Shown here in pieces: positions 30,739 through 47,238 of a stretch of 64,000 nucleotides of DNA. The position numbers and the translations under genes are program-made. Where the stretch lies: assembly GCF_005780185.1 (NCBI RefSeq), contig NZ_VBUI01000024.1:1-64000 (forward strand), in the 5' to 3' direction. The notes beneath the pieces are model-generated. The model saw only the letters and a program-made list of their open reading frames with translations, searched no databases and was not told the DNA's origin. Within the stretch, counting starts at the first letter, position 1. Each line of letters starts with the position of its first letter. Source of the stretch: Halomonas urmiana (GTDB taxonomy: Bacteria; Pseudomonadota; Gammaproteobacteria; Pseudomonadales; Halomonadaceae).

Positions 30739-30913
30739 AAAAAAGGCGGCCCGCAGGCCGCCCGCTCCCAGCCGTTCCTTGAGCGGCTCCCTCCGCTCGA
30801 CTCCCGTGATGACGTCCCTGCCCGGGGGCGGCGTCCTGCCGCGCCGAGCGCATCACTCTTGCTTGCATCCCAATGCATCCTGCCGGAGAGCGTTGCCACT
30901 CTCCCCTAATCCC
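30739..30913 (-). ncRNA. Candidate RsmZ/CsrB-type sRNA that sequesters CsrA
   Basis: The predicted transcript of about 175 nucleotides holds eleven GGA trinucleotides. Several are placed in hairpin loops: GAGCGG-AGGGAG-CCGCTC, GCGGC-AGGAC-GCCGC and TGCAT-TGGG-ATGCA. This is the hallmark of RNAs that titrate CsrA/RsmA. A putative promoter (TTGTGT at 30947-30942, CACAAT at 30925-30920, 16-base spacer) precedes it. A perfect terminator (GGCGGCC-TGCG-GGCCGCC, then six T) ends it at 30762-30739. rsmZ is next to fdxA in Pseudomonas, so synteny agrees. A GacA-like box lies at 31099-31116. No conserved ORF covers it. Confidence 0.82.
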
Positions 30914-31037
30914 GTATTCATTGTGCCACGCCGGCCCTGCCACACAACCTCGCGCATGGCGGCCTGCGAGGCTCCTCGGCACCCGACCCACCGGAGAAAT
31001 CAACCAAAAAACCGTTTTAAATCAGTCAAATAAAAAT

Positions 31038-31061
31038 GGCCGACCCCACGTAGGGTCGACC
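31038..31061 (-). terminator. eno terminator
   Basis: On the minus strand GGTCGACCC pairs with GGGTCGGCC around a TACGT loop. It is followed by ATTTTTATTT. It lies about 100 bases past the eno stop. Confidence 0.75.
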
Positions 31062-31098
31062 CTGTACGACGCACGAATAGCGGATGTCGTCGTCACCG

Positions 31099-31116
31099 TG
31101 TAAGCGATCTCCTACA
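31099..31116. promoter_or_regulatory. GacA/UvrY-type upstream activating sequence
   Basis: TGTAAG-CGATCT-CCTACA matches the known GacA box TGTAAG-N6-CTTACA at 11 of 12 defined positions. The flanking G/C extends the palindrome. Its centre is about 195 bases upstream of the predicted sRNA start, a distance similar to that reported for rsmZ and csrB. It lies in the eno 3' region, before the eno terminator. Confidence 0.75.
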
Positions 31117-31159
31117 CGAGCTCACGCCAAAGGCAACGCTGTTCGCTTACTCCGCGCAC

Positions 31160-35237
<4,078 letters not shown>

Positions 35238-35292
35238 TCACAGCGCCTCCGCGTAGATTTGTCGCCGGGTAAGCCGCGAGCCAGGCCGCCGT

Positions 35293-36723
<1,431 letters not shown>

Positions 36724-36781
36724 CTATACAAACCTGATCGGGACGCCGACGACTGACTCATTCCGGCTGACGCCGCCTCAC

Positions 36782-39700
36782 TCATTCCGGCCTGCGCCGT
36801 GATTCGGCCAGCAGGCTGCTCAGGCTCGCCGCCTTGGGCTTCACCAGCCAGAAGTGGCGAATGAAGTCGCTGAAATCCTCGAGGATCGCCTGGCCGCGCT
36901 CGGAACCGGTCTCGGCGACGAACTCCTCGATGACCTCCCGCAGGTGCCGCCGATGGGCCTCCATGGCCTCGGTGTTCACCCGATGGATCTCCACCAGTTC
37001 ATGGTTGTACTTGTCGACGAAGGTGCGGTCCTCATCGAGCACGTAGGCGAAGCCGCCGGTCATGCCCGCGCCGAAGTTGACGCCCACCTCGCCCAGCACA
37101 CAGACCATGCCACCGGTCATGTACTCGCCGCAGTGGTCGCCGGCCCCCTCGACCACCGCGTGGGCGCCGGAGTTGCGCACGGCGAAGCGCTCGCCGGCGG
37201 TGCCGGCGGCGAACAACTTGCCGCCGGTGGCGCCGTACAGGCAGGTGTTGCCGATGATCGCCGTCTCGTGACTCGCGAAGGCGCTGCCGGCCGGCGGCAC
37301 GATCACCACCCGGCCGCCGTTCATGCCCTTGCCCACGTAGTCGTTGGCATCGCCCTCCAGGTAGAGGTGCAGGCCGCGGGCGTTGAACACCCCGAAACTC
37401 TGGCCGGCCACGCCCTTGAAGCGGGCGACGACCGGGGCCTCCTCGAGCCCCGCCTCGCCGTAGCGCTTGGCGATGGCGCCGGAGATCAGCGCGCCCACCG
37501 AGCGATCGCAATTGGTGATGGTGAAGTCGAACTCGCCGCCGGACTTCGCCTCGATGGCCGCCTCGAGCGCCTCCAGAACCTCCTGGTTCTTGGCGCCCGG
37601 GTCGTGGGGCACGTTGCGGCTCACCCGGCAGAATTGCGGAGCATCCTCAGGCACGAAGTCGTTGCCCAGCAGGCCCGACAGGTCGAGCTTGCGCTGGGAG
37701 GCGGTGACGCCCTCGAGCACCTCGAGCAGGTCGGTACGGCCGATCAGGTCGGTCAGCTGGCGTACCCCGAGCAGGGCCATCAGCTCGCGCACCTCCTCGG
37801 CGATGAAGCGGAAGTAGTGCTTGACCATGTCGACGGTGCCGCGGAAGTGCTCGTCGCGCAGGTACTGCATCTGGGTAGCCACGCCGGTGGCGCAGTTGTT
37901 GAGGTGGCAGATGCGCAGGTACTTGCAGCCCAGCGCCACCATCGGCGCGGTGCCGAAGCCGAAGCTCTCGGCGCCGAGGATCGCCGCCTTCACCACGTCG
38001 AGGCCGGTCTTCAGGCCACCATCGGTCTGCAGGCGGATCTTGTCGCGCAGGCCGTTGATGCGCAGCGCCTGATGGACCTCGGGCAGGCCCAGCTCCCAGG
38101 GGCTGCCGGCGTGCTTGATCGAGGTCAGCGGGCTCGCCGCGGTGCCGCCATCGTAGCCGGAGACGGTGATCAGGTCGGCATAGGCCTTGGCCACGCCGGT
38201 GGCGATGGTGCCGATGCCGGGCTCGGAGACCAGCTTCACCGAGACCTGGGCGTCCGGATTGACCTGCTTGAGGTCGAAGATCAGCTGCGCCAGGTCCTCG
38301 ATGGAGTAGATGTCGTGGTGCGGCGGCGGCGAGATCAGGGTCACGCCGGGCACCGAGTAGCGCAGCCGGGCGATCAGCTCATTGACCTTGCCGCCGGGCA
38401 GCTGGCCGCCCTCGCCGGGCTTGGCGCCCTGGGCCACCTTGATCTGCAGCACCTCGGCGTTGACCAGGTAAGCCGGCGTCACGCCGAAGCGTCCGGAGGC
38501 GATCTGCTTGATCTTGGAGCTTCTGATGGTGCCGTAACGCGCCGGATCCTCGCCCCCCTCGCCGGAGTTGGAACGCCCGCCGGCCTCGTTCATGGCCTGG
38601 GCCAGCGCCTCGTGGGCCTCCGGCGAGAGGGCGCCGAGGCTCATGCCGGCGCTATCGAAGCGCGGCAACAGGTCCTCGATCGCCTCGATCTCCTCGAGCG
38701 GCAACGGCTCGGCGGCCGGCTTGAGGGCGAGCAGGTCGCGCAGGGTAGCCGGATCGCGCTCGTTGACCAACCGGGCAAACTTCTTCCACTTGGCGTAGTC
38801 GCCCTCCTGGACCGCCTCCTGGAGCGCCGTGACCACGTCGGGGTTGTAGGCGTGATACTCGTGGCCATGGACGTACTTCATCAGGCCGCCCTGGGCGATG
38901 CCCTTGCGTGGGATCCAGGCATCCTTGGCCAACAGCTCCTGCTGCAGCTGCAGCTCGCTGAACCCCGTGCCCTCGATGCGCGACGCCATGCCGGTGAAGC
39001 AGAGCTCGACCACCTCCGAGGAGAGCCCCACCGCCTCGAACAGCTGGGAGCCGCGATAGGAGGCCAGCGTCGAGATCCCCATCTTGGAGAGGATCTTATA
39101 GAGCCCCTTCTGCATCCCCTTGCGGTAGTTCTCGCGCGCATCGGCCGGATTGCCGACCAGCTCGCCGGTCTGGTGCATGTCGGCCATCACCTGATAGGCC
39201 AGCCACGGGAAGACCGCGGTGGCACCGACGCCGAACAGCACCGCCATCTGGTGGGCATCCCGGGCGTAGCCGGTCTCGACCACGAGGTTACAGCGCGGGC
39301 GCAGCGCCAGGCGGCCCAGATGGTGGTGCACCGCGCCCACCGCCAAGGCCGCGGGGATGGGCACCAGCCCCTTGCCCAGTTCGGCGTCCGAGAGCACCAG
39401 GATCACCTTGCCGTCATGGACGGCCTGCTCGGCCTGGCGGCACAATTCATGGATCGCCCCCTTGAGGCCGACCTCCTGGGGGTCGTAGCCCAGCGGCAGG
39501 ACCTGGCTCGTGAAGGCCGGGTCGTCCTGATGCATCAGCGCGGCGAACTTGCGGGGCGAGAGCACCGGCGTGGTCAGGATGATGCGGTGCGCGTGCTCCG
39601 GGGTCGCCTTGAAGACGTTGAGCTCGGCGCCGATACAGGTCTCCAGCGACATCACGATCGCCTCGCGCAACGGATCGATGGCGGGATTGGTGACCTGGGC

Positions 39701-41230
39701 AAACTTCTGGCGAAAGTAGTCGGTGAGCAGGCGCTGCTTGCCGGAGAGCACCGCCATGGGCGTGTCATCGCCCATGGAACCCACGGCCTCCTGGCCGCTC
39801 TCGGCCAGCGGGCGCAGCACCTGGTCGCGCTCCTCGAAGCTGACCTGAAACATCTTCTGCTGGGCGAGCAGCGCGTCACCGTCCATGGCGTGGAAGCGGG
39901 CGAGCTCGGTCAGCGCCGACTCCAGATACTGGGCCTCCTGCTTCAACCAGCGCTTGTAGGGATAGGCGGCCTTCAGGCGCTGGTCGATGTCGGTGGTATG
40001 CAGCACCTCCCCGGTGTGGGTATCCACGGCTAGGATCTGGCCGGGGCCGACCCGCCCCTTGGCCACCACGTCCTCGGGAGCGTAATCGTAGGTGCCGATC
40101 TCGGAGGCCAGGGTGATATAGCCGTTCTTGGTAATCACCCAGCGCGCCGGGCGCAGCCCGTTGCGGTCGAGCATGCAGACCGCCTGGCGGCCGTCGGTCA
40201 TCACCACCCCGGCCGGGCCGTCCCAGGGCTCCATGTGCATGGAGTTGAACTCATAGAAGGCACGCAGGTCGGCGTCCATCAGCTCGACGTTCTGCCAGGC
40301 CGGCGGCACCATCATGCGCACCGCGCGGTGCAGCTCCATGCCGCCGGTCAGCAACACCTCGAGCATGTTGTCCATGCTGGAGGAGTCGGAGCCGGTGGTA
40401 TTGACGATCTCGTCGAGGTCGGTGATCTCCGGCAGCCGCTCGCTCAGGAAGTTCTCCTTGCGGGAGTTCGCCCAGCCCCGGTTGGCCTCGACGGTGTTGA
40501 TCTCGCCGTTGTGGGCCAGCAGACGGAACGGCTGGGCCAGCGGCCAGCGCGGCGCGGTATTGGTAGAGAAGCGCTGGTGGAAGACGCAGATCGCAGTCTC
40601 GAGGCGCTCATCGCCCAGGTCGCGGTAAAAGGCCGGCAGGTCCACCGGCATCACCAACCCCTTGTAGGAGACGACCTCGGCGGAGAGCGAACAGACGTAG
40701 AAGTCCGGCTCGTCGCGTAGCTTTTCCTCGGCGCGGCGGCGCGCCATGAAGAGATCGACGTCGAAGCGTTCGCCTCCCTCGGCGCCCGGCTCCACGAACA
40801 GCTGGCGGATGCGCGGCAGACAGTCGAGCGCCATGGGGCCGCAGACGCTGGGGTCCAGCGGCACGTCGCGCCAGCCCGCCACCCGCAGGCCGCGCGCCTC
40901 GAGCTCGGCGACGAGGGTCTCGCGCCCGTGGGCCTCGCGGGCGTCGTCGTCGGGCAGGAAGATGGCCCCTACGGCATAGCGCTCGCCCAGGGTCACGCCC
41001 AGCGCCTCCTTCGCCACCTCGCGCATGAAGGCATCCGGCATCTGCAGCAGCAGCCCGCAGCCATCGCCGGTCTTGCCGTCAGCGGCGATGCCACCACGGT
41101 GGGTCATGCAGGTCAGTGACTCGATGGCGGTCTTGAGCAGGTCGTGACTGGCCTGGCCCTCCATATGGGCGATCAGGCCGAAGCCGCAGTTGTCACGGAA
41201 CTCGCCGGGCTGATGAAGACCTCTGTTCAT
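36782..41230 (-). CDS. gltB: Glutamate synthase, large (alpha) subunit
   Basis: GltB converts glutamine and 2-oxoglutarate to two glutamates. The 1482-residue protein has a class II glutaminase domain whose nucleophile is C15 ([12 protein letters not shown]). The first 14 residues are therefore a propeptide to be removed. A central domain and an FMN-binding synthase barrel follow ([12 protein letters not shown], and the 3Fe-4S motif [19 protein letters not shown]). A C-terminal beta-helix domain ([20 protein letters not shown]) ends it. The ATG at 41230 fits the propeptide length; the longer frame adds 24 unsupported residues. Confidence 0.97.
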   Translation of the reverse strand: MNRGLHQPGEFRDNCGFGLIAHMEGQASHDLLKTAIESLTCMTHRGGIAADGKTGDGCGLLLQMPDAFMREVAKEALGVTLGERYAVGAIFLPDDDAREAHGRETLVAELEARGLRVAGWRDVPLDPSVCGPMALDCLPRIRQLFVEPGAEGGERFDVDLFMARRRAEEKLRDEPDFYVCSLSAEVVSYKGLVMPVDLPAFYRDLGDERLETAICVFHQRFSTNTAPRWPLAQPFRLLAHNGEINTVEANRGWANSRKENFLSERLPEITDLDEIVNTTGSDSSSMDNMLEVLLTGGMELHRAVRMMVPPAWQNVELMDADLRAFYEFNSMHMEPWDGPAGVVMTDGRQAVCMLDRNGLRPARWVITKNGYITLASEIGTYDYAPEDVVAKGRVGPGQILAVDTHTGEVLHTTDIDQRLKAAYPYKRWLKQEAQYLESALTELARFHAMDGDALLAQQKMFQVSFEERDQVLRPLAESGQEAVGSMGDDTPMAVLSGKQRLLTDYFRQKFAQVTNPAIDPLREAIVMSLETCIGAELNVFKATPEHAHRIILTTPVLSPRKFAALMHQDDPAFTSQVLPLGYDPQEVGLKGAIHELCRQAEQAVHDGKVILVLSDAELGKGLVPIPAALAVGAVHHHLGRLALRPRCNLVVETGYARDAHQMAVLFGVGATAVFPWLAYQVMADMHQTGELVGNPADARENYRKGMQKGLYKILSKMGISTLASYRGSQLFEAVGLSSEVVELCFTGMASRIEGTGFSELQLQQELLAKDAWIPRKGIAQGGLMKYVHGHEYHAYNPDVVTALQEAVQEGDYAKWKKFARLVNERDPATLRDLLALKPAAEPLPLEEIEAIEDLLPRFDSAGMSLGALSPEAHEALAQAMNEAGGRSNSGEGGEDPARYGTIRSSKIKQIASGRFGVTPAYLVNAEVLQIKVAQGAKPGEGGQLPGGKVNELIARLRYSVPGVTLISPPPHHDIYSIEDLAQLIFDLKQVNPDAQVSVKLVSEPGIGTIATGVAKAYADLITVSGYDGGTAASPLTSIKHAGSPWELGLPEVHQALRINGLRDKIRLQTDGGLKTGLDVVKAAILGAESFGFGTAPMVALGCKYLRICHLNNCATGVATQMQYLRDEHFRGTVDMVKHYFRFIAEEVRELMALLGVRQLTDLIGRTDLLEVLEGVTASQRKLDLSGLLGNDFVPEDAPQFCRVSRNVPHDPGAKNQEVLEALEAAIEAKSGGEFDFTITNCDRSVGALISGAIAKRYGEAGLEEAPVVARFKGVAGQSFGVFNARGLHLYLEGDANDYVGKGMNGGRVVIVPPAGSAFASHETAIIGNTCLYGATGGKLFAAGTAGERFAVRNSGAHAVVEGAGDHCGEYMTGGMVCVLGEVGVNFGAGMTGGFAYVLDEDRTFVDKYNHELVEIHRVNTEAMEAHRRHLREVIEEFVAETGSERGQAILEDFSDFIRHFWLVKPKAASLSSLLAESRRRPE

Positions 41231-41592
41231 GGGCGTGCCTCGGGTTGAATGGTTTCTTTGGCAGTCATCACATGGTAATCTATACGGTTTTTCTTTTTTC
41301 ACGTCGCTCCTGATGGGAGCGAGGACTGCTCTGCAAAAGGCCGACCAGCATAGCCAGAGGTGCGCCCACCGCGCAATCGACCTCCCCCGCCACCCCCATG
41401 AAAACCGCCGACAAATCCGTCACTTGCACGGCACTCGAGGCAAAAAAACCCGCTAACTCAATGGCTTGCAAAGTCATGCAACGGTTTTTAAACGCCGCCC
41501 ACAGATTATTAGACTTTAGTCTATTAATGCCCAATTTATCCATGCCGATCCGGCATGAGGCATGCGAATAGCTTAAAGATAGCCCGCACGGA

Positions 41593-41626
41593 ACGTCGGC
41601 GCAGCCCAAACGTCGGCGCAGCCCAA
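41593..41626. repeat. 17-base tandem direct repeat
   Basis: Two exact adjacent copies of ACGTCGGCGCAGCCCAA lie just downstream of the aroB terminator. It looks like a recent duplication; no function is visible. Confidence 0.85.
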
Positions 41627-41632
41627 ACACGA

Positions 41633-41658
41633 CGACGCCCGCACAAGGGCGGGCGTCG
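41633..41658 (-). terminator. aroB terminator
   Basis: A 10-base perfect stem (CGACGCCCGC and complement) with a six-base loop lies 66 bases past the aroB stop. The T-run after it is weak. Confidence 0.6.
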
Positions 41659-41723
41659 AACAAGGCGGATATTGAGTCGATGCGTCGAGGCACAGACAAA
41701 AGGCGCCGAGCACCGGCAAACGA

Positions 41724-42830
41724 TCAGCGGCGAGGGAAGGCCTCGATGAGCGCGGCCAGGGTCTGCGGCGGCGTCTCGTCATGGATGCAGGCATCGCCCA
41801 GCGCACGCAGCAGGATCAGCCGCAGACGGCTGTCGAGGTTCTTCTTGTCCAGGCGCATGATGGCGAGAAAGTCGTCCACCCCCATCTCGGCCGGGGCCGT
41901 CAGCGGCAGGCCGGCGGCCTCGATGAGCATCCGCACGCGGGCCACCTCGGCCTCGCTGAGCCAACCCAGACGACACGACAGCTCGGCGGCCATCAGCATG
42001 CCGGTGCCGACGGCCTCGCCGTGGAGCCAGTGCCCGTAGCCCTGATGCGCCTCGATGGCGTGCCCGAAGGTGTGTCCCAGGTTGAGCAGCGCCCTCACCC
42101 CCTGCTCGGTCTCGTCCTCGGCGACGATCTCGGCCTTGAGCGCGCAACTGCGCTCGATGGCGTGGGTCAGGGCGGCGGCGTCGAGACCCCGCAGCGCCGG
42201 CAGCTCGGCCTCGAGCCAGGCCAGGAAGTCGGCGTCGCGGATCAGCCCGTACTTGAGCACCTCGGCGAGCCCCGCCGAGAGCTCGCGCGGCGGCAGCGTC
42301 GCCAGGGTGCCGGTGTCGATCAGTACCGCGCGGGGCTGCCAGAAGGCGCCGATCATGTTCTTGCCGCGGGGATGGTTCACGCCGGTCTTGCCGCCTACCG
42401 AGGAGTCGACCTGGGCGAGCAGCGTGGTCGGCACCTGAACGAAGGCCACGCCGCGCTGATAGCAGGCGGCGGCGAAGCCGACCATGTCGCCGGTCACCCC
42501 GCCGCCGAGGGCGATCAGGGTGCAGCGGCGATTGAAGCCGGCGGCGAGCAGGGCATCCCAGATCCGCTCCACGTGAGCCAGCGTCTTGGTGGCCTCGCCG
42601 TCGGGCAGCACCAGGGTGCGCACCTCGAGGTCATCGGCCAACCCTTGGGTCAGCTTCTCGAGATAGAGCGGCGCCACCGTCTCGTTGGTGACCACCATGA
42701 CCTGGCGACCGGCCAGGTGCGGCGCCAGCCACTGTGGGTCGCCCAACAGGCCGGGGCCGATATGGATGGGGTAGCTGCGATCGCCCAGCGCCACCTCGAG
42801 GGTGGACGGGACGGCAGGGGACTCGATCAT
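41724..42830 (-). CDS. aroB: 3-dehydroquinate synthase
   Basis: AroB cyclises DAHP to 3-dehydroquinate in the shikimate pathway. The 368-residue product has the NAD/Zn-binding regions [50 protein letters not shown] and [12 protein letters not shown]. It lies 4 bases after aroK and is the distal gene of the pilMNOPQ-aroK-aroB block. Confidence 0.97.
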   Translation of the reverse strand: MIESPAVPSTLEVALGDRSYPIHIGPGLLGDPQWLAPHLAGRQVMVVTNETVAPLYLEKLTQGLADDLEVRTLVLPDGEATKTLAHVERIWDALLAAGFNRRCTLIALGGGVTGDMVGFAAACYQRGVAFVQVPTTLLAQVDSSVGGKTGVNHPRGKNMIGAFWQPRAVLIDTGTLATLPPRELSAGLAEVLKYGLIRDADFLAWLEAELPALRGLDAAALTHAIERSCALKAEIVAEDETEQGVRALLNLGHTFGHAIEAHQGYGHWLHGEAVGTGMLMAAELSCRLGWLSEAEVARVRMLIEAAGLPLTAPAEMGVDDFLAIMRLDKKNLDSRLRLILLRALGDACIHDETPPQTLAALIEAFPRR

Positions 42831-42834
42831 GGGC

Positions 42835-43377
42835 TCAGGCCTTGCATTGCAGGGGATCGACCAGGCGCGTCACGCGCCGCACGATCTCGTTGACCACGGC
42901 ACGCGGGCCGCGACGGTCGGTGCGCACTACCACATCGGCGGTGGCGCGATAGAGCGGGTCGCGCAGCGCGAACATGTCGCGCAGCACGGCCTCCTTGTCG
43001 GGGCGCTGCAGCAGCGGCCGATTGCGGTCCTTGGCGGTCCGCCGCAGCTGCTGCTCCACGGTGGTGAGCAGGTAGATCACGGTGCCGCTCTCGCGCAGCA
43101 CGCGGCGATTCTCCTCCCGCAGCACGGCCCCTCCCCCGGTGGCGATGACCACGTTCTCGTAGTGCGTCAGCTCACGGATCATCTGCGTTTCGCGATCGCG
43201 AAAGCCCGCCTCGCCCTCGACGTCGAAGATCCACGGGATGTCGGCGCCACAGCGCGCCTGGATCTCGTGGTCGCTGTCGTAGAACGCGCGTGACAGCTCG
43301 GCCGCCAGAAGGCGGCCGATAGTGCTCTTGCCGGCCCCCATGGGGCCGATCAGTATCAGGTTGGGAAGTGCCTGCAT
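42835..43377 (-). CDS. aroK: Shikimate kinase
   Basis: AroK phosphorylates shikimate. The 180-residue P-loop kinase has GPMGAGKST (residues 11-19), [27 protein letters not shown] and [11 protein letters not shown]. The ATG overlaps the pilQ stop by 4 bases, so translation is probably coupled to the pilus genes. Confidence 0.97.
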   Translation of the reverse strand: MQALPNLILIGPMGAGKSTIGRLLAAELSRAFYDSDHEIQARCGADIPWIFDVEGEAGFRDRETQMIRELTHYENVVIATGGGAVLREENRRVLRESGTVIYLLTTVEQQLRRTAKDRNRPLLQRPDKEAVLRDMFALRDPLYRATADVVVRTDRRGPRAVVNEIVRRVTRLVDPLQCKA

Positions 43378-45446
43378 CAGCGAATGGCCAGGTTGTCGTC
43401 CAGTATTCGGGGCGTGATGAATACTAGCAACTCTACCTTATCATTGGTGTTCTCGGTATAGCGGAAGAGGTTCCCCAGCACCGGCAGGTCACCCAGGAAG
43501 GGTGTCTTGAACAAACTGCGGGCCTCCTCGGTGGTAAGGATGCCGCCCAACACCACGGTCTCGCCGTTGTCCACCAGCACCTGGGTCTCAATGGAGTTGG
43601 TGTCGATGGAGGGCACGCCGTTGAAGAGTTGGCCCACCGTATCATTGTTGATCACCAGGTCCATGATGATGCGGTTGTCCGGAGTGATCTGCGGGGTGAC
43701 CTCGAGCGCCAGCACCGCCTCCTTGAACTCGACGTTGGTGGCTCCGCTGGAGGACGCCTCCTGATAGGGGATCTCGGTGCCCTGCTTGATCACCGCGGTG
43801 CGCTGGTTGGCGGTGATCACTCGCGGCTGGGAGATGGTCTGACTCTTGCCCTCGCTCTCCAGGGCGCGCAGCTCCAGGTCGAGCAGGATATCGCCCGACA
43901 GGTAGCCGAAGCTGAAGGCGGTGGAGGACGAGGCGGTCCCCCCCATGTCCACGGCCAGGCCACCGTTGCCCACGCTGCCGTCCGCAGCCCCGCCGACATC
44001 GAATCGACCATCGCCGATGCGATCGGGGGACGACAACCCCCAGTTGATCCCGAGCTCTCGTGTGGCGCTGTCACGGGCGATGACGATGCGCGCCTCGATC
44101 TGCACCTGACGCACCGCCACGTCCAGCGTCTCGAACGTCGAGAGGATGTCGTCGATGTTCTCGGCGGTATCCTGAATCAACAGGGTGTTGGTGCGCGCAT
44201 CGACGGCCACCTTGCCCCGCTCGGAGAGCAGGCCGAAGCCCTGATCGCCCCCCCGCAGCAGGCGGGCCAAATTCTCGGCCTTGGCATACTTGACCTGAAT
44301 GTACTCGGACTCCAGCGGCGTGAGCGTCTCGAGCTGCTCGCGCGTCTGAAGTTCGATCTGTTCACGCTGCGCCAGCTCCGTGGCCGGCGCCACCACGATG
44401 ACGTTGCCCTCCTGGCGGCTGGCGAGGCCGTGGCTCTTGAGCACCAGGTCCAGGGCCTGATCCCAGGGCACGTCCTGCAGGTTGAGGGTGACACGACCGG
44501 TCACGCTGTCGCTGGCCACCAGATTGAGGCCGGTGAAATCGGCGATGATCGCCAGTACCGAGCGCACCTCGATGTCCTGGAAGTTCAGAGTGATGCGCTC
44601 GCCGGTATAGGGGAACTGTTCGCGGACGCGCTCCTCCTGCTGCGCCTGGGTGACCGGCTCGGCCTCGATCACCAGCTGACGGCCGGTCTGGGTGGAGAGC
44701 ATAGCAAATCGCCCTTCCCCCTCGATCTCCAGGGTCACGCCGTCGCGCCCCGCGCGCGGGGTGACGCGCTTGAGCGGGGTACCGAAATCGCTGACGTCAT
44801 AGACCTGATCCAGAGAGGCCGGCAGTCGGACATCCTGCAGTTCGGCGACGATGCGCTGGCCGCTCTCACGCACCCGGGCATCCACACCGGAGCGGTCGAA
44901 GGTCACGACCAGCCGTCCCGCACCAGCGTCGCCGCGACGGAAGTCGATGTCCTGAATGCTCGGCTGCCGGTACGCCTGGGTCGATGACTGAGTCGACGCC
45001 CGGGTCGATGACGCCACCGTCCGCGAGGTGGCCGCCGGCGTGGCGGGCGCCATGGCCGGCTGGTCGGCCGCGCCGCCGATGGAGATCAGCAGGCGATCGC
45101 CCTGCTGACGGGTGTTGTAGGGCAAGGGGCCTTCCAGCTCGAAGACCAGCCGCGTGCGTGATCCCGCCTCCAGGGCCGTGACCCGCTCGACCCCGCCCAT
45201 GCCGAGCTCCTCGCGGCGGCGCTCCAGGGCGCTGGCCGTGTCCATCAGGTCGATGGTCAGGCGAGCGGGCTCGTCGAGACGATAGCCACGCACCTCGGGT
45301 ACCGGCCCGCCGAAGTCGAGCTCCACCTCCAGCGCCCCATCCGTCCCTTGGCGGAAGGCCAGGTCGGTGAGGGTAGAGGCTGCCATAGCGGTCGTGGCGA
45401 CCGCCAGCAGCGCCACAATAGCGAGACCACGAATCATCGCATGCAT
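43377..45446 (-). CDS. pilQ: Type IV pilus secretin PilQ
   Basis: PilQ forms the outer-membrane pore for type IV pili. The 689-residue product has a signal peptide (about 1-22) and two N-terminal AMIN domains that bind peptidoglycan. A secretin N0 domain ([26 protein letters not shown]) and an N1 domain follow. The C-terminal secretin barrel carries VPLLG-like [23 protein letters not shown]. Its ATG has GGAAGGG upstream. It is preceded by pilP and followed by aroK with an overlap. Confidence 0.95.
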   Translation of the reverse strand: MHAMIRGLAIVALLAVATTAMAASTLTDLAFRQGTDGALEVELDFGGPVPEVRGYRLDEPARLTIDLMDTASALERRREELGMGGVERVTALEAGSRTRLVFELEGPLPYNTRQQGDRLLISIGGAADQPAMAPATPAATSRTVASSTRASTQSSTQAYRQPSIQDIDFRRGDAGAGRLVVTFDRSGVDARVRESGQRIVAELQDVRLPASLDQVYDVSDFGTPLKRVTPRAGRDGVTLEIEGEGRFAMLSTQTGRQLVIEAEPVTQAQQEERVREQFPYTGERITLNFQDIEVRSVLAIIADFTGLNLVASDSVTGRVTLNLQDVPWDQALDLVLKSHGLASRQEGNVIVVAPATELAQREQIELQTREQLETLTPLESEYIQVKYAKAENLARLLRGGDQGFGLLSERGKVAVDARTNTLLIQDTAENIDDILSTFETLDVAVRQVQIEARIVIARDSATRELGINWGLSSPDRIGDGRFDVGGAADGSVGNGGLAVDMGGTASSSTAFSFGYLSGDILLDLELRALESEGKSQTISQPRVITANQRTAVIKQGTEIPYQEASSSGATNVEFKEAVLALEVTPQITPDNRIIMDLVINNDTVGQLFNGVPSIDTNSIETQVLVDNGETVVLGGILTTEEARSLFKTPFLGDLPVLGNLFRYTENTNDKVELLVFITPRILDDNLAIR

Positions 45447-45506
45447 TATTCCCTTCCCCCTGCGGACCCCAGCCCGCCACCAGATCGGCGGCGGGGCATG
45501 AATGTG

Positions 45507-46037
45507 TTATGCGCCCTCGCCGAGGGCAATCTGCCTGGAACGCTCCTGCCAGGCATTGCTCTCCAGCACGGTCTCCACCAGCACCAGCGAGGCCTCCGTG
45601 ATGCTCACGATGCGCCCATGATCGAGGCCCATGTAGTCACCGATCGTGACCCGGTGCACCTTGCCATCCGGCCCTCGCACCAGGGCCGACGGCTTGCCAC
45701 CGACCGTCAACGTTCCTACCAGATCCAGCTCGGCGAGATCGTAGGCCTCGAGCGGCTCTCGCGGGCGATCCGGAGGCGGCGCTAGATCGCCGGCCTCTGG
45801 CACCTCACGCTGATCCTGCATGCGTCGAGGCATGAAGGGGCTGCGATCCTCGTTGCCGGCATACGACACCCGCTCGATGGGCGGAATATCCGGAAGATCC
45901 AGCTGGGGAACTTCCCCCGGATTCGCGCGCACCTCGACCAGCTGCTGCTCAAGCTGGCGCAGCTCGGGGTCCACGCAGCCGCTCAAGAGCCCCATTCCGA
46001 GAGCGAGAAACGCATATCGCGCACTTAGGCGGGTCAC
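45507..46037 (-). CDS. pilP: Type IV pilus lipoprotein PilP
   Basis: PilP is an inner-membrane lipoprotein that links the PilNO complex to PilQ. The 176-residue product has a lipobox, LLSGC, with the lipidated cysteine at about residue 21. A disordered proline-rich segment follows, then a C-terminal beta domain (LVGTLTVGGKPSALVRGPDGKVHRV, GDYMGLDHGRIVSI). The start is GTG at 46037, overlapping the pilO stop, with GGAGG upstream. Confidence 0.93.
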   Translation of the reverse strand: MTRLSARYAFLALGMGLLSGCVDPELRQLEQQLVEVRANPGEVPQLDLPDIPPIERVSYAGNEDRSPFMPRRMQDQREVPEAGDLAPPPDRPREPLEAYDLAELDLVGTLTVGGKPSALVRGPDGKVHRVTIGDYMGLDHGRIVSITEASLVLVETVLESNAWQERSRQIALGEGA

Positions 46038-46660
46038 GGGCCCTCCTCGTCCGGCTGGCGGTAGCTGTAGGTACGGGCGAGCATGGAGAGCTGCAATTGC
46101 TGCCCCCCCGCTTCCTCGACGGGCTCGAGGGTCAGATCGTGCTGGGTGACGATGCGCGGCAAGCCAGCGACCGTGGCCAGAAATTCCGAGATGCGGTGAT
46201 AGCCACCCTGCACCCGGATATCGAACGGCTGCTCGAGATAGAACTCCTGGGCGACGGGGCTGCGCAGGCGGATGAACTCGATGGCAAGCTGATTACTGAT
46301 CGCCGCTTCGCTGATGTTGTCAATCAACGAGGGAATCTCGGCATCCGTGGGCAACATCTCGCGAAGATGGCCCATACGCTCCTCGAGGACGGCCATCTCC
46401 TCACGCATCACATCGAGATGGGCCGCCTGCGCCGCCTTGCTCCGATAGTCTCTGATCAACCGCGTTTCTTCCGCCCTGGCCTGCTTCAGCTCCTCCGCCT
46501 TCGGTGCTCCGAGGTACCAGTACATGCCGGCCAGGGTCAGGCCGAGTACCAGCACGCAGCAGATCAGCTGCAGCAGGAAGGGCCAACTACCGGCCTCTTT
46601 GACATCCAGTTCGCCCCAGTCCAGGTCGCGAAGACGACGCACTTCGGTGGATAAGTTCAT
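46034..46660 (-). CDS. pilO: Type IV pilus inner-membrane protein PilO
   Basis: PilO forms the inner-membrane alignment complex with PilN and PilM. The 208-residue product has one membrane helix (about residues 27-48), a coiled-coil segment (about 55-100), and a ferredoxin-like periplasmic domain (EFYLEQPFDIRVQGGYH). It overlaps pilN and pilP by 4 bases on each side. Confidence 0.93.
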   Translation of the reverse strand: MNLSTEVRRLRDLDWGELDVKEAGSWPFLLQLICCVLVLGLTLAGMYWYLGAPKAEELKQARAEETRLIRDYRSKAAQAAHLDVMREEMAVLEERMGHLREMLPTDAEIPSLIDNISEAAISNQLAIEFIRLRSPVAQEFYLEQPFDIRVQGGYHRISEFLATVAGLPRIVTQHDLTLEPVEEAGGQQLQLSMLARTYSYRQPDEEGP

Positions 46661-47238
46661 GGCGCCTCCGTGACTGTTGCACCCTCGACACGGTCTGTAT
46701 CGGGCATGTGCTGGTTGACACTGAGGTTAAAGTGGCGCATCTCGTCGTCGGCGGCTTCGACCTCGGAAAGAACGGGCCTGGAAAGGGAGATTGCCGCATC
46801 CAGCGATCTGAGCTGATCGGAGACTTGCCGATTATTCTCTGCCACGCCGGCCATCCGCAGCACGTCCCCCTGTCGGTTGAGCTGCGTGTAGTACACGCCG
46901 TCGACCAGGCTGGTGACCAGATCATTGACGACGTGAACGGTCTGAGCGCGCCCCGTCTGAAGCTCCGTGAAGACCCGCACCTGGGCCTCCATGGTTTGCC
47001 GAACCTGCTCCAGCTCGCTGATTTCACGTATCGCGGCATCCAGCTTCTGAGCCTCGACTTCAACGAAGTGGTTGCGCTCCTGCTGAGCACTCAAGCGCTG
47101 ATCATAGTGCCAGGTCATGGCATAGCCACCCCCCAGGCCGACCAGCGCGCTCAGCACGATGGCCGTGGCAAACCGCTTGCTGCGACGGGCGCGCACTTCC
47201 TCCCGCCAAGGGAGCAGGTTGATCTCGATGGTCGTCAT
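46657..47238 (-). CDS. pilN: Type IV pilus inner-membrane protein PilN
   Basis: PilN begins with the motif INLLPWREE, which binds PilM. One membrane helix (about residues 24-44), a coiled coil and a small periplasmic domain follow. It has 193 residues. The ATG overlaps the pilM stop by 4 bases. Confidence 0.94.
   Translation of the reverse strand: MTTIEINLLPWREEVRARRSKRFATAIVLSALVGLGGGYAMTWHYDQRLSAQQERNHFVEVEAQKLDAAIREISELEQVRQTMEAQVRVFTELQTGRAQTVHVVNDLVTSLVDGVYYTQLNRQGDVLRMAGVAENNRQVSDQLRSLDAAISLSRPVLSEVEAADDEMRHFNLSVNQHMPDTDRVEGATVTEAP

Larger units (their letters stand above)
41231..41723. other. Gene-free region upstream of gltB
   Basis: About 490 bases separate gltB from aroB. The part from about 41400 to 41560 is distinctly richer in A/T than its surroundings. 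It contains the small palindrome TAGACT-TT-AGTCTA (41510-41523). A 17-base direct repeat is at 41593-41626, and an aroB terminator at 41633-41658. The gltBD promoter and its nitrogen control are expected here, but I could not fix a promoter. I see no convincing small gene. Confidence 0.6.

Noticed and set aside
30263-31003. A 246-codon minus-strand frame across fdxA and the sRNA
   Set aside because: Its second half is antisense to fdxA. The first half is explained better by the structured GGA-rich RNA with its own promoter and terminator.
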